Assembly (NCBI GenBank): GCA_017617415.1
Contig: JAFZWH010000084.1
Span: 1-43,125, forward strand
DNA: 43,125 nucleotides
Direction of reading: 5' to 3'
Origin: Victivallales bacterium
GTDB lineage: Bacteria > Verrucomicrobiota > Lentisphaeria > Oligosphaerales > Oligosphaeraceae
Part shown: piece by piece, positions 25,771 through 34,318 of the stretch
Layout: every line of letters begins with the position of its first letter
Position numbering within the stretch: the first letter of the stretch is position 1
The notes under the pieces: generated by a model
Database searches by the model: none
Told to the model about the DNA's origin: nothing
Seen by the model: only the letters and a program-made list of their open reading frames with translations
Made by a program: the position numbers and the translations under genes

Positions 25771-26109
25771 TTCCCGCGAAACACGCGAAACACGCGAAAA
25801 AGGACTGCATCACGCCTGACACCTGCGGACACTGCGTCCGCACGGCCGTCCGTCAGCCGTCGTCTGGAAAGCCATGCTTTCCGCCGACGCCCTTCCGGAC
25901 GGCCTTGCGCGTCACTTGTTCCGCGCAGGCGCCAGGCTGCCCGGACGGTCTTGTCCATGCCGGTGAAGACGCCGGACGCGCAGCGGACGGCGGAGTGCCC
26001 CGGGCGAGAAGGCCGAAAGGAAAGCCTTTCGAGCCGTCGATGGCCGGGCACCCGCTCGTGCGAAGCATGGTGGCTTCACCCGGCATGGGTTTCGCGTGTT
26101 TCGCGGGAA
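25771..26109. repeat. GC-rich segment bounded by perfect 21-bp inverted repeats
   Basis: The arms 25771-25791 and 26089-26109 are exact reverse complements over 21 bp (core CCCGCGAAACACGCG). Inside the left arm a CGCGAAACA unit is repeated in tandem. Just within the arms, CCATGCCGGTGAAG and CTTCACCCGGCATGG also pair apart from one base. The interior is unusually GC-rich and hairpin-laden (for example AAAGCCATGCTTT). Open frames run through it on both strands but read as Arg/Pro/Ala-rich noise. It looks like a non-coding, MITE-like or structured repeat element. No target duplication was identified. Confidence 0.7.
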
Positions 26110-26194
26110 GCACCACCCGGCAACTTTCTGCTGTTGGAAACCACGATGGCAAGTTAACGGTATAATTCCCTTTTTTATCGCTTGCTACAGAATA

Positions 26195-27463
26195 TTATGG
26201 AGTCCACTCGCGGAAGCGTGAGCCGTTGGCTTCGGCGAGAGCAAGGATGCGCTGGGCGGTCGCCCCGATGCGCCATTCGCGGCCGACTTCCAGCCAGTAG
26301 AAGCCATCTTTGCGTCGGAGATATTTGGCGTCCAGGGGGCGCTCCAGACGTTCCGCGGTTTCCGCATCGTCGCAGGCACGAGCGGCCGCGGCAAGAAAGA
26401 CCGCCAGAACGGTTGCCGGCACTTGCTGCGGGTTCATGCAATTGTTCGCGCCTGAGATGACATCCGTCGGCTCGGAGAGTTGTTTCCAGTCCAGCATCGT
26501 CTTTGCCTGGTCCCAAAGCCGGAGCGCCGTCGTCCGGTCTTCGGCCCATGGTTCATACCACAGCAGCGACCAGGCGTCGAGTCCCGCATAGCCACGTGGA
26601 TAGAAAAGACCACTGCGCACATGATAGACCAGGTTGAGCGCGCCGCCGCCCATGGCGGGCTTGCGGAAGTGCGACAGCGCCCACTTCTCCCACCGACGCG
26701 CCTCCGCCGACCAATCGCCGTGCCCCATCGCCGCGAAGAGTTTCAGCGCATAGTGCGGATGGTTGTTGCAGGGGAAAAAGAGCAGCCCGGGCTCGCAGGT
26801 CACTCCGCCTGAGGCGCTGGCACGCATCTGCTCCACCGTGACGTCAATCAGCTTCTGCACATCGTAGTGGACGACTTTCTGTGCATCCCACACGAAATCA
26901 AAGCCCTCCGACCAGTATTTTTGGTCGCCGGTGAATGCCTCATACAGTGCCAGCAGTTGCAGGAGATGCCCCGTGTACATGACGTTCTCCCGATAGCATG
27001 GGTCTGGCGCCCAAGGCTTTGTCCCCCAATAGTCTTTCGCCTGCGAGTAGGCCCACACTTCCTTTTTGAGGTAGCGCCGGATGCAGTTGTCGAGAATTCG
27101 GCCGACGGTCCCTCGCTGTTCCGCGTTTCCGCGAATGCCCAGCGCGGCCGCGGCATATCCGGCGAAGGCGAGGTTGTAGCGTGTCGAAAACAACCCGAAC
27201 TGCCGTCCGCCGATGTTCCACCATTCCTTCTCCTCCTCCGGCGACAGCGGTCCAAGCACGTGATCCAGCCAGCGCAACGCGGACTGCTCGTCTGCGGAAA
27301 GGGGCTGAAGCTCTCGCGGAGCGGCAAGGCCTGCGGGGACTTCCTCGGCGGACAAGTGGCGCGGGGCAAGGCAGGCAAGGCATGCCATCCAGGCCAGAGA
27401 AACTGCCAAACGCATCAAGACTTTACTCCAAGACAACTCCGCGACGGCTTTCGGTTCTTTCAT
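26195..27463 (-). CDS. Secreted linalool dehydratase/isomerase-like protein
   Basis: 422 residues from the ATG at 27463, preceded by a perfect AGGAGGT 5 bp upstream. An N-terminal signal peptide (about residues 15-39, VLMRLAVSLAWMACLACLA...LSA-EE) exports it. The body is an alpha/alpha-barrel-type sequence with features I associate with the linalool dehydratase/isomerase (Ldi) family: RYNLAFAGYAAAALG (about 95-109), YRENVMYTGHLLQLLALYEAFTGD with His165, and CEPGLLFFPCNNHPHYAL with Cys223 and Cys232. Ldi uses a Cys pair in such a segment for hydration chemistry. Only a few members are characterised, so the substrate here is unknown and a terpene should not be assumed. It has no operon partners. 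Confidence 0.6.
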   Translation of the reverse strand: MKEPKAVAELSWSKVLMRLAVSLAWMACLACLAPRHLSAEEVPAGLAAPRELQPLSADEQSALRWLDHVLGPLSPEEEKEWWNIGGRQFGLFSTRYNLAFAGYAAAALGIRGNAEQRGTVGRILDNCIRRYLKKEVWAYSQAKDYWGTKPWAPDPCYRENVMYTGHLLQLLALYEAFTGDQKYWSEGFDFVWDAQKVVHYDVQKLIDVTVEQMRASASGGVTCEPGLLFFPCNNHPHYALKLFAAMGHGDWSAEARRWEKWALSHFRKPAMGGGALNLVYHVRSGLFYPRGYAGLDAWSLLWYEPWAEDRTTALRLWDQAKTMLDWKQLSEPTDVISGANNCMNPQQVPATVLAVFLAAAARACDDAETAERLERPLDAKYLRRKDGFYWLEVGREWRIGATAQRILALAEANGSRFREWTP

Positions 27464-27905
27464 AACTACCTCCTGGAATAATATAATCCTGAATCCGCGA
27501 ATTTGGCGTTTGAGAGGTGGTGGCGTGTCGGCGCTACAACCGCGCGAATGACGGCTGTGGGACGAAAAACTGCCCGATGACGAATTCTTCAACCATGGAT
27601 TCGATGCGTTCTATATTGGTAATATATAAAGGCTTTGCTCCCCATGAGGGCACCTAACCAAGGTTTTCAGCCGCGAAGCATTGAGCGCACGAAAGTGCAC
27701 AACCATGCGTAACCGCCTGCAAGTTCCTGAAGTTGGCACAAACAGTATAGTCGGTTTTTGCAAAAACGCTATGCAGGTTGCTATATTTTTCACGCCCACG
27801 TAGGGGGCGAGACATAAAGTTGCATCAGTCTTGGCTATATGCGGTCAATCAATAATGCCATCAGCGTATGTCTCCTATGCACACGCTGTGAAGGTCAATA
27901 GGCAC
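27464..27905. other. Gene-free spacer
   Basis: About 440 bp between the Ldi-like gene and the defence-operon terminator. TATATAAAGG occurs near 27630 on the plus strand, and short frames of up to about 60 codons occur without ribosome sites or recognisable protein features. I see no supported gene or RNA here. Confidence 0.6.
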
Positions 27906-27933
27906 AAAAAAGACGGACGCTTCGGCGTTCGCC
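27906..27933 (-). terminator. Rho-independent terminator ending the restriction-defence operon
   Basis: On the minus strand GGCGAACGC-CGAA-GCGTCCGTC (9-bp stem with one mismatch and one G-T pair) is followed by TTTTTT. It lies 26 bp after the stop of the small Cys-rich gene. Confidence 0.85.
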
Positions 27934-27958
27934 TTGGGCCGCAGAAGCGGGGATGAAA

Positions 27959-28222
27959 TTACATCGGCATACTAATTCCGGCTTCCTCGTCCCGCTTCCA
28001 TTCCTCTCGGTATTTTACAGTATCAGGATGAACCTCATATTTATATCCATTCCCGCAGTCTTTTGGAGGCGAGGCATTCCCGCCAATTTTGCCTTCAATC
28101 GTAACCAAGTGCCAGCAATCATGATTTTTCGGGATTCCATTAGGAAAGGCATCGCATTTGTACGACTCAGAGTTTCGGTTATAATGCTTGCAGGTTTCGC
28201 AAAGGTAATTAAATGTACTCAT
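27959..28222 (-). CDS. Small Cys-rich (zinc-ribbon-like) protein
   Basis: 87 residues with GGAGG 6 bp upstream of the ATG. Pattern: C-x2-C-K-H-Y (residues 8-14), then K-C-D-A-F-P-N-G-I-P (about 22-31), then D-C-W-H and D-C-G-N-G-Y-K-Y. The C-x-A-F-P-x-G-I-P signature recurs in small uncharacterised bacterial and phage proteins and suggests a metal-binding knuckle; that is family recollection, not proof. It is the last gene before the operon terminator, 185 bp after hsdR, and may be an accessory of the restriction locus. Confidence 0.65.
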   Translation of the reverse strand: MSTFNYLCETCKHYNRNSESYKCDAFPNGIPKNHDCWHLVTIEGKIGGNASPPKDCGNGYKYEVHPDTVKYREEWKRDEEAGISMPM

Positions 28223-28234
28223 CTTAACCTCCAG

Positions 28235-28321
28235 TCACTTAGCAATTCGAGCAATGCATCTTCCTGTTCCATCAATTCTAGTTTGCCCATATTCATAAGA
28301 GTTACATTTTCCGTTAACCAT
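28235..28321 (-). CDS. Possible 28-residue ORF between hsdR and the Cys-rich gene
   Basis: MVNGKCNSYEYGQTRIDGTG is the beginning of a 28-codon frame that ends 13 bp before the next ATG. It has two cysteines and natural-looking composition. There is no ribosome site, and the frame is open further upstream without a start, so it may be the end of a decayed gene. A second frame (MNMGKLELMEQEDALLELLSDWRLR) stops in ATGA overlap with the Cys-rich gene and is an alternative leader peptide. Confidence 0.25.
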   Translation of the reverse strand: MVNGKCNSYEYGQTRIDGTGRCIARIAK

Positions 28322-28407
28322 TCGTTGTTTCAATTCACGCGTCCACGAATGGCATAGCGGGCCGATGATGGCTCATGAGATGGAGATTGGTGTGCTTGTA
28401 GGTCTTG

Positions 28408-31400
28408 TTACCTCGGCGAATTCCGAAATTCACGGTAGAGAGCGGCGCCTACGGCGTTCATGATGGCGATGTATTTGGCTTTGTCCTCAAACATCTCGGT
28501 GTAGCGTTCCATGCTCTCCGTGTAGGCCTCCTGTGCGGTCTCATCGAAGAACCTCGGGAACTGGCTGTCCTTGAAAATCTGCGGATCGGAGGAACAGGCG
28601 ATCTTGCGTAGTTTGGTGTCCTTGAGCAGACGATCGAGCAGGTCACCGATGATGACGCGATCACTGTCAGTAAAGTTACCTTGATAGCGTTCATTGATGG
28701 CGGCCACCACCTCGTCAAGAAGGCTCCGCTTCTCCTCCATCTTGGGTGCGGCGGGCTTGATTTCCGGCGGATCCAGGCTCTTGGACTTCTTCTCCAATGC
28801 GATAGCGCCCGCAAAGGTCTGCTCCAACTTGTAGAACTCCAGCGCGAGACTCTTGCCCAGGTCGATGTTCTCGGTCGGGTCCTCGGGAAGCAGGCGGGCG
28901 AGGTAGTCGCAGAAGACTGCCTCTTCGCGGAGTTCTCGGTCGAATATCCGTGTAACCTGGTTAATGAAACGCTCCCACTTGACGAAAGCACGGATGGTGC
29001 GTCGGAAGAGCGAGCGTTCCTTTTTCGAGAGTTCGTTGTAATTGTCCACCGCGTTCTTGAGCGCGCTGGAGATTCTGCCTTGGCGGGTTTTCTCCGAGCC
29101 GCTTCGGTCGGCATAGATGGTGCATACCATTTTCACATCGGACTCGTTGTAGATGTGGAAGTGACGAACCTCCTCCAGTTTGGCATAGATGCGGTTGAAA
29201 TCGAACTCCTCTCCCAGCATGGTCTCCTGGTAGAATGGCTGGAAGGCCTCCTTGATTTCCTCATCGGTGTTCACGAAATCAAGGATGAAGGTGTTCTCCT
29301 TGCCTGGATAGATGCGGTTGAGGCGGCTCAGGGTCTGCACGGCCTTTACGTCGCGCAACTTCTTGTCCACCACCATCGTGTGCAGTAGCGGTTCGTCGAA
29401 GCCGGTCTGGTATTTCTCGGCGACCACGAGAATGTTTCCCTCTTCGTGGAACACCGCCTTGGTCTGACTCTCTGAGACTCGGTTGCCTTGCGAGTCGCGG
29501 TTCATCCCGCTCTCGGTGTATTCTGGTCCCTGCGGGTCGGCGGGGTCTTTGATTGCACCAGAGAAGGCGATCATCACGGCGATATCCTTGTAACCCTGAG
29601 TCTTGAGATAGTCATGGATTGCCTGGTAGTAACGAACTGCCGCCAGCCGCGAGGCGGTCACCACCATCATCTTTCCTTTGCCACCGATGGCGGGACGCGT
29701 GACCTCACGATATGTTTCCACGATAAGTTGCGCCTTCGCCTGAAGATTATAGGGATGGAGTTCCTCAAACCTCCGCGCAGCCTTCATGGCAGGCGTGGTC
29801 GGCATCTCAGGGTTGTCAGGGATGCTCTTGGCCAATTTGTAGTAGTTGCGGTAGGTGGTGTAGTTCTGGAGCACGTCCAGAATGAACCCTTCCTCAATGG
29901 CCTGCCGCATACTGTAGGTGTGGAATGGACGAGGTCCGCCAGTCGACTTCTTCTCTCCGAAAATCTGCAGGGTCTGGGGCTTCGGTGTGGCGGTGAAAGC
30001 GAAGAAAGAGAGGTTCTTGTGCTGTCCGTGGTTCAGCATTTCTTTGACGATGCGGTCTTCGGAGTCGCCAATCTCCTCTTCGGTCTTGCCCTCCAGTTCG
30101 GCATATTCGCGGAGCGCATCGGAGGTGTCTGCCAAGGCGATCTTTAGTTTCATCGCGCTGTCGCCCGTCTGGCTGGAATGTGCCTCGTCCACGATGACGG
30201 CAAAGTTCTTCTTCTTGCTCTTGTCCACCTCATCGAAGATGATTGGGAACTTCTGGAGGGTCGTGACGATGATGCGGATGCCGTCGTTGATGGCGTCGCG
30301 CAGGTCTTTGGAGGTCTTCTTGTCATCGATGAGCCTGACCAAGCCCTCTTTGTGCTCAAAACTGTAGATGGTGTCCTGCAACTGCTTGTCAAGAACCTTG
30401 CGGTCTGTCACGACAATGACGGAGGTGAAGACGGGCTTGTTGTTCTGGTCGTGGAGGCCTGACAGGCGGTATGCCGTCCAGGCGATGGAATTGGACTTGC
30501 CGCTTCCCGCGCTGTGCTGCACGAGGTAGTTTTTCCCCGTGCCGTTTTTCTGCACGTCGGCAATCAGTTTCCGTACCACGTCCAGCTGGTGGTAGCGGGG
30601 GAAGATGATTTTGCGCTTCTTGACCTCCTTGACCGTCCCGTCGGCTTGGCGAATGTTCTCCTTTTCCTCCGTCTCGTTGATGAACTTCTGGAGGATGTCG
30701 AGAAGGCTGTCCTTCTGGAGGACATTCTTCCAGACATAACTGGTCACGTAGTCGGCATTCTCGGCTACCGGGGGATTGCCCTTTCCGCCATCGTGTCCTG
30801 CGCCATTGGAGCCTTGGTTGAAGGGCAGGAAGTACGTCTTCTTGCCGTCGAGTTTCGTGGTCATGGCGCAGTTATAGAGGTCCATCGCCATGAAGACCAG
30901 AATGCGGTGACGGAACCGGAAGCACTCCTCCCTCGGGTCGCGGTCGGTCTGCCACTGGAGGATGCCGTTGCGGATGTCCTGCCCGCGCAGTTGATTCTTG
31001 AGTTCGATGGCGACGACGGGGATGCCGTTCACGGCGAGCATCATGTCCACGCTGTTGCCGTTCTTCGCCGAGTAGTGCCATTGGCGGATGCACTGGCAGG
31101 TGTTCGCCGCATATTTTTGAGTCAGTTCGTCATTGAGGGTGGATTCTGGCCGGAAAGCACAGACGCGGAAATCGATGCCCCTGTCCTTGAAGCCATGGCG
31201 CAGGACGTGAATCAGGCCGTTTTCGGTCACCGCGTCCTCGAACCGCTTGAAGAAAGACTGCTTGGGGTCGCCGTTGGTCTGCTTGACAAAACGCCCCCAG
31301 CTCTTCGGCTGCGTCCTCTGCACGAAGTCCACCAGCGTGTCGAGGTCCAATGCCTTCTCGATGGAGGCGCGGTAGCCCGCGTCCGTCGCCTTGGTCCATC

Positions 31401-31467
31401 CGCCCTCGGCGGAAGTCAGCCATGCCTCGATGTCGGCTTCAAAATTCTTTTCGGTGTCGTGGTTCAT
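28408..31467 (-). CDS. hsdR: Type I restriction enzyme, R subunit
   Basis: 1019 residues, full length for HsdR. It is the motor/nuclease subunit that translocates and cuts unmodified DNA in complex with HsdM and HsdS. The N-terminal PD-(D/E)XK domain shows Asp141 ... Glu155-x-Lys157 ([21 protein letters not shown]). The SF2 helicase core has Walker A GSGKS (about 321-325), DEAH (427-430), the TATP motif III (about 492-495) and a motif VI region [14 protein letters not shown] helical C-terminal domain follows. GC content is backbone-like, unlike the genes just upstream. A fossil copy of its first 11 codons lies at 33304-33337. A 380-bp spacer containing a 78-bp repeat array precedes it. Confidence 0.97.
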   Translation of the reverse strand: MNHDTEKNFEADIEAWLTSAEGGWTKATDAGYRASIEKALDLDTLVDFVQRTQPKSWGRFVKQTNGDPKQSFFKRFEDAVTENGLIHVLRHGFKDRGIDFRVCAFRPESTLNDELTQKYAANTCQCIRQWHYSAKNGNSVDMMLAVNGIPVVAIELKNQLRGQDIRNGILQWQTDRDPREECFRFRHRILVFMAMDLYNCAMTTKLDGKKTYFLPFNQGSNGAGHDGGKGNPPVAENADYVTSYVWKNVLQKDSLLDILQKFINETEEKENIRQADGTVKEVKKRKIIFPRYHQLDVVRKLIADVQKNGTGKNYLVQHSAGSGKSNSIAWTAYRLSGLHDQNNKPVFTSVIVVTDRKVLDKQLQDTIYSFEHKEGLVRLIDDKKTSKDLRDAINDGIRIIVTTLQKFPIIFDEVDKSKKKNFAVIVDEAHSSQTGDSAMKLKIALADTSDALREYAELEGKTEEEIGDSEDRIVKEMLNHGQHKNLSFFAFTATPKPQTLQIFGEKKSTGGPRPFHTYSMRQAIEEGFILDVLQNYTTYRNYYKLAKSIPDNPEMPTTPAMKAARRFEELHPYNLQAKAQLIVETYREVTRPAIGGKGKMMVVTASRLAAVRYYQAIHDYLKTQGYKDIAVMIAFSGAIKDPADPQGPEYTESGMNRDSQGNRVSESQTKAVFHEEGNILVVAEKYQTGFDEPLLHTMVVDKKLRDVKAVQTLSRLNRIYPGKENTFILDFVNTDEEIKEAFQPFYQETMLGEEFDFNRIYAKLEEVRHFHIYNESDVKMVCTIYADRSGSEKTRQGRISSALKNAVDNYNELSKKERSLFRRTIRAFVKWERFINQVTRIFDRELREEAVFCDYLARLLPEDPTENIDLGKSLALEFYKLEQTFAGAIALEKKSKSLDPPEIKPAAPKMEEKRSLLDEVVAAINERYQGNFTDSDRVIIGDLLDRLLKDTKLRKIACSSDPQIFKDSQFPRFFDETAQEAYTESMERYTEMFEDKAKYIAIMNAVGAALYREFRNSPR
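31442..31461. repeat. 20-bp direct repeat, copy within hsdR start
   Basis: AAATTCTTTTCGGTGTCGTG on the plus strand encodes (minus strand) HDTEKNF of HsdR. An identical copy lies at 33309-33328, upstream of the AlbA_2 gene. Confidence 0.95.
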
Positions 31468-31525
31468 GTTAGCCCTCTAGTCTATAGTTAAATGAGATGT
31501 TTTGGTATTCCGCATTACCGCATCA

Positions 31526-31845
31526 GCAAGTTGCCAGCAAGTTAAAATCACCCACACTCTCTGCTCAAACCATCGATGTGAGCCCCCGTTTTGCAAGTTG
31601 CCAGCAAGTTACCAGCAAGTTAAAATCGCCCACACTCTCTGCCCAAATCATCGGCGTGACCACCCGTTCTGCAAGTTGCCAGCAAGTTACCAGCAAGTTA
31701 AAATCGACCACACTCTCTGCTCAAACCATCGATGTGAACCCCTGTTCAGCAAGTTGCCAGCAAGTTACCAGCAAGTTAAAATCGCCCACATTTTCTGCTC
31801 AAACCATCGATGTGAACCCCCGTTCTGCAAGTTGCCAGCAAGTTA
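31526..31845. repeat. 78-bp tandem repeat array
   Basis: The landmark GCAAGTTGCCAGCAAGTTA begins at 31526, 31593, 31671, 31749 and 31827. The last three intervals are exactly 78 bp. The first is 67 bp because it lacks one 11-bp CCAGCAAGTTA subunit. Each unit ends in a conserved CACTCTCTGCTCAAACCATC segment. Because 78 is divisible by three, frames stay open on the plus strand (26-residue repeats), but no start signal supports coding. The array fills the gap between the AlbA_2 gene and hsdR. Confidence 0.95.
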
Positions 31846-31847
31846 AA

Positions 31848-33296
31848 TTATGCCCAGTATGGAACATACCGCATGTATCTGGGGGCGGTATCCGGTTCAA
31901 CCACCCGGATATAACCTTTTTCTGCCGCCTCTTTTAAAAGTCTAGATATGCTGGATGCATTTTTCTCATCCAGTCCGAAACGTTTTCTGAGAGAACTGTT
32001 GTTCATTGGCTCTTGATTTATGTACGATATACAGGCATGAAAATAGCACGCACGCAATTTTGCATCGCCAGTAAGCATGCTGTACGGAATGAATGAAAAC
32101 AAAATGACCTTGGTATTTTCCTCATAAACTTGAATTTCTGGAGTCGGCAACTGCATCAATTCACAAGTTGCCACGATTTTATCCCAGCCAGTGCCAAGTT
32201 CTTCGCACATTCCTAAGCGCCGCATCAAGGACGCTAGTTTTTCATTGCGGGATTTGGGCGGGGAGTCGATGATTCGCATGATATCAACCAATGGTGCCCC
32301 TGGATTGCAGATTTCAATTCGGTCTGCATATACCTCTACAACCGGGCCAGTTCCGCTGATGGAAAAGTCCTGATGAATCAAGGCATTGGCAATCGTTTCG
32401 CGAAGGGCTATTTTGGGATAAGGCATCTTTGTCTTACGCATTGCAACAGCAATCACCTCTTTGGTGGGCAACAAGGCGTTTAGAAACTCCATAAGTCCCT
32501 CAAAACCGAGGGCATATCCTTTTTGTCCGATATATTCCTTTAGAAGTTGAACTTTGCTTTTCCCTTCAAACTGGACAACACGGATTGCCTTTCTGGACAC
32601 TGTCGGAAATTCTGCAAGACGACGGGCAAAGAGAACCGCGCCCAAATTGGTGATGGTGAAAAGCCCGTTGTCCTGCTTTTTGAGCAATTTGTCTTCAAGC
32701 AAATCATGAACAATATTGCCACGGCCTTCTGGAATTGATTTATTTAACAATGAAAAATATGTGGAATAATCAAGCATATCAAGTGCTTGGGCAAGTTCCA
32801 GATCGGTTTTTGCCGCTTGCGTCTCAAAGTCACGGTAGCGCAACTTGCTCCACAACTCCTTTTTGACAGCTGGGTAATCGTTCAACTTTTTGGTGTAACT
32901 TCCAATCCGAATAAACTCTTCCTTTTTGAACATCACGGTGCTGCCGACAGCGGCTGTGATTTCTAGTACACCAAACCATTTCTGCTCGATTTGTACAGAG
33001 TCAAATTCAAAGTTCACATTAGGTGACAGACTATGGCGCAACCAATTTTCAAGTTCCTCATTGCCGACTTTGCTTTTTCGCCAATTGAAAGACGTTCCCA
33101 TTAATTTATGGGTGTCATCTTCTACACCCCATACAAAATACGCTTTGTCTCTGCCGATGAGAGCGGCAGCATTGGCAAGAGCGCAAAGATCCTGCCCAAT
33201 CATAACTGGCTCATCATTACTTGTTTTGAATTCAAGCCAAGTTGTTTCCTTGGGTTGTTTGACCAGTTCTTTTATCAGCAATTCTAGATTTTTCAT
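31848..33296 (-). CDS. Schlafen AlbA_2 / HATPase_c_4 ATP-binding protein
   Basis: 482 residues. Residues about 15-130 are an AlbA_2 (Schlafen-type) putative nucleic-acid-binding domain beginning ETTWLEFKTSNDEPVMIGQDLCALANAAAL. Residues about 270-400 carry a GHKL-like ATPase of the HATPase_c_4 type: ALRETIANALIHQDFS (N-box, about 297-312), VYADRIEICNPG (about 322-333), and RLGMCEELGTGWDKI. A C-terminal winged helix (about 425-470) follows. These COG2865-type proteins recur in defence islands and restriction loci; their activity is unsettled. Its ATG overlaps the TGA of a 14-codon leader derived from hsdR. Base composition is AT-richer than hsdR and hsdM, suggesting separate acquisition. Confidence 0.9.
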   Translation of the reverse strand: MKNLELLIKELVKQPKETTWLEFKTSNDEPVMIGQDLCALANAAALIGRDKAYFVWGVEDDTHKLMGTSFNWRKSKVGNEELENWLRHSLSPNVNFEFDSVQIEQKWFGVLEITAAVGSTVMFKKEEFIRIGSYTKKLNDYPAVKKELWSKLRYRDFETQAAKTDLELAQALDMLDYSTYFSLLNKSIPEGRGNIVHDLLEDKLLKKQDNGLFTITNLGAVLFARRLAEFPTVSRKAIRVVQFEGKSKVQLLKEYIGQKGYALGFEGLMEFLNALLPTKEVIAVAMRKTKMPYPKIALRETIANALIHQDFSISGTGPVVEVYADRIEICNPGAPLVDIMRIIDSPPKSRNEKLASLMRRLGMCEELGTGWDKIVATCELMQLPTPEIQVYEENTKVILFSFIPYSMLTGDAKLRACYFHACISYINQEPMNNSSLRKRFGLDEKNASSISRLLKEAAEKGYIRVVEPDTAPRYMRYVPYWA

Positions 33297-33337
33297 TTCA
33301 TGACCTCGAAATTCTTTTCGGTGTCGTGCTGTGTCAT
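33293..33337 (-). pseudogene. Fossil hsdR start reused as leader ORF
   Basis: On the minus strand ATG at 33337 begins [14 protein letters not shown]-stop. Residues HDTEKNFE match the true HsdR N-terminus ([16 protein letters not shown]), and 20 bp are identical at DNA level. Its TGA overlaps the AlbA_2 ATG as ATGA, so it can couple translation from the zinc-ribbon gene. It marks where hsdR once started. Confidence 0.8.
33309..33328. repeat. 20-bp direct repeat, copy upstream of the AlbA_2 gene
   Basis: Identical to 31442-31461. Together the two copies bracket the AlbA_2 gene and the 78-bp array (about 1.85 kb). Confidence 0.95.
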
Positions 33338-33343
33338 TTTCAC

Positions 33344-34315
33344 TTAATGTTTTTCAAGCAGTTTAAGTCCTTCGCCGAGCTTCTGGACGATTGCCAGAAG
33401 TCTTCTGGCGTCTCGTTCATGCACAACAATCCGCTGGCCTACATTGTAGGATGCGTCGCCAGACTGGTCGATATATCGCTGGTCAACAATGCCGCTGTTG
33501 TGTTCAAGTATGTGGCGACGTTGGAACAACATTTTCAAATACACCAATTCGTCGGAGGTCAACCATTTGTCATAACCATCTCCGCACAGTTCGCGGAACA
33601 TCTGACTTCCCTTGTCAATAATTTGGAAGTCATTGACCCTGACATTGTCCGTTCCTGAAAGTATCTCATATCGGCGAGCCGCGTATTTCTGGAAGGCAGA
33701 AACAATGTCCCCGATTGTGCTTTCAAGCAATCCACGGCAGATACTATCGGCATCGTCCCGATTGTTCAATTCTTCCAGATATGCTCTCATGCCAGGCAAG
33801 GTGTCAAGCATTATTGCGATGCGTTCCATTGTGTCGAAGAACACCTGATTGGCTGAATTGAATCCACAGCATGGACAGAAGTAGGCAGAGCCAATTACGC
33901 TGTATTGTGTGCCACATTGTTCACAAGTGATTTCAGTCTCCCATTCCTCACGTTGACCGATGGGATTATTCCTGAAATTAATAGTTCTGTATGGTTTGTA
34001 GGTAAATTTCACATATTTGTTATGCCTGGTGGAGTCAGCGATCTTCTTGAAAGTGTTGTTGAGCATCTGTCGCGCGTAGTTCAAAGCCCACTCCTCGGCA
34101 ATCTTTTCTTGTGCGGTAATTTGTTCCTGGGTCCACCATTTATCCGAAGTGTCCACATGGCCACACATTGGACAGTGAACTTCTTCGTCGGAGACCTTCT
34201 CTTGCCAATCCTGCATCTTGATTTTGAAGGTATATAGGCAATCAGGATTGGGGCATTCCCGGTCAAAATACCCTTTTTCGTCGGACAGAATCGTTATGGG
34301 GATTTGAACATTCAT
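33344..34315 (-). CDS. Zinc-ribbon protein with HEPN-like RNase motif
   Basis: 323 residues. Two Cys clusters suggest zinc ribbons: C21/C26 with C48/C51 (CPNPDC...CPMC), and C131/C134 with C147/C150 (CEQCGTQYSVIGSAYFCPCC). The C-terminal half (about 155-323) is all-helical and contains QRRHILEHNSGIVDQRY, where Arg267-x4-His272 matches the R-x4-6-H signature of HEPN ribonucleases with a polar residue after Arg. Such domains include the toxin parts of PrrC/RloC and many abortive-infection proteins. It starts 3 bp after the hsdS stop. I infer a restriction-coupled RNase effector; a structural or regulatory zinc protein is the alternative. Confidence 0.65.
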   Translation of the reverse strand: MNVQIPITILSDEKGYFDRECPNPDCLYTFKIKMQDWQEKVSDEEVHCPMCGHVDTSDKWWTQEQITAQEKIAEEWALNYARQMLNNTFKKIADSTRHNKYVKFTYKPYRTINFRNNPIGQREEWETEITCEQCGTQYSVIGSAYFCPCCGFNSANQVFFDTMERIAIMLDTLPGMRAYLEELNNRDDADSICRGLLESTIGDIVSAFQKYAARRYEILSGTDNVRVNDFQIIDKGSQMFRELCGDGYDKWLTSDELVYLKMLFQRRHILEHNSGIVDQRYIDQSGDASYNVGQRIVVHERDARRLLAIVQKLGEGLKLLEKH

Positions 34316-34318
34316 TCT

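Noticed and set aside
25725-26165. 146-codon frame beginning after the tRNA-Leu terminator
   Set aside because: It reads through the terminator tail and the inverted-repeat element. Segments such as PAKHAKHAKK come from the CGCGAAACA repeat, not from a gene.
27611-27799. 62-codon minus-strand frame in the spacer left of the island
   Set aside because: It has no ribosome site, no recognisable features and poor codon pattern; kept only as part of the gene-free spacer.
25592-28222. Integration of the defence island at tRNA-Leu
   Set aside because: No duplicated tRNA 3' end and no integrase were seen between the tRNA and the island, and the secreted Ldi-like gene intervenes.
31526-31845. CRISPR array
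   Set aside because: Units are head-to-tail with almost identical sequence throughout. There are no unique spacers of constant length and no cas genes.
31497-31937. Plus-strand frame with 26-residue repeats across the 78-bp array
   Set aside because: The period divisible by three keeps it open. It has no ribosome site and its end runs antisense into the AlbA_2 gene.
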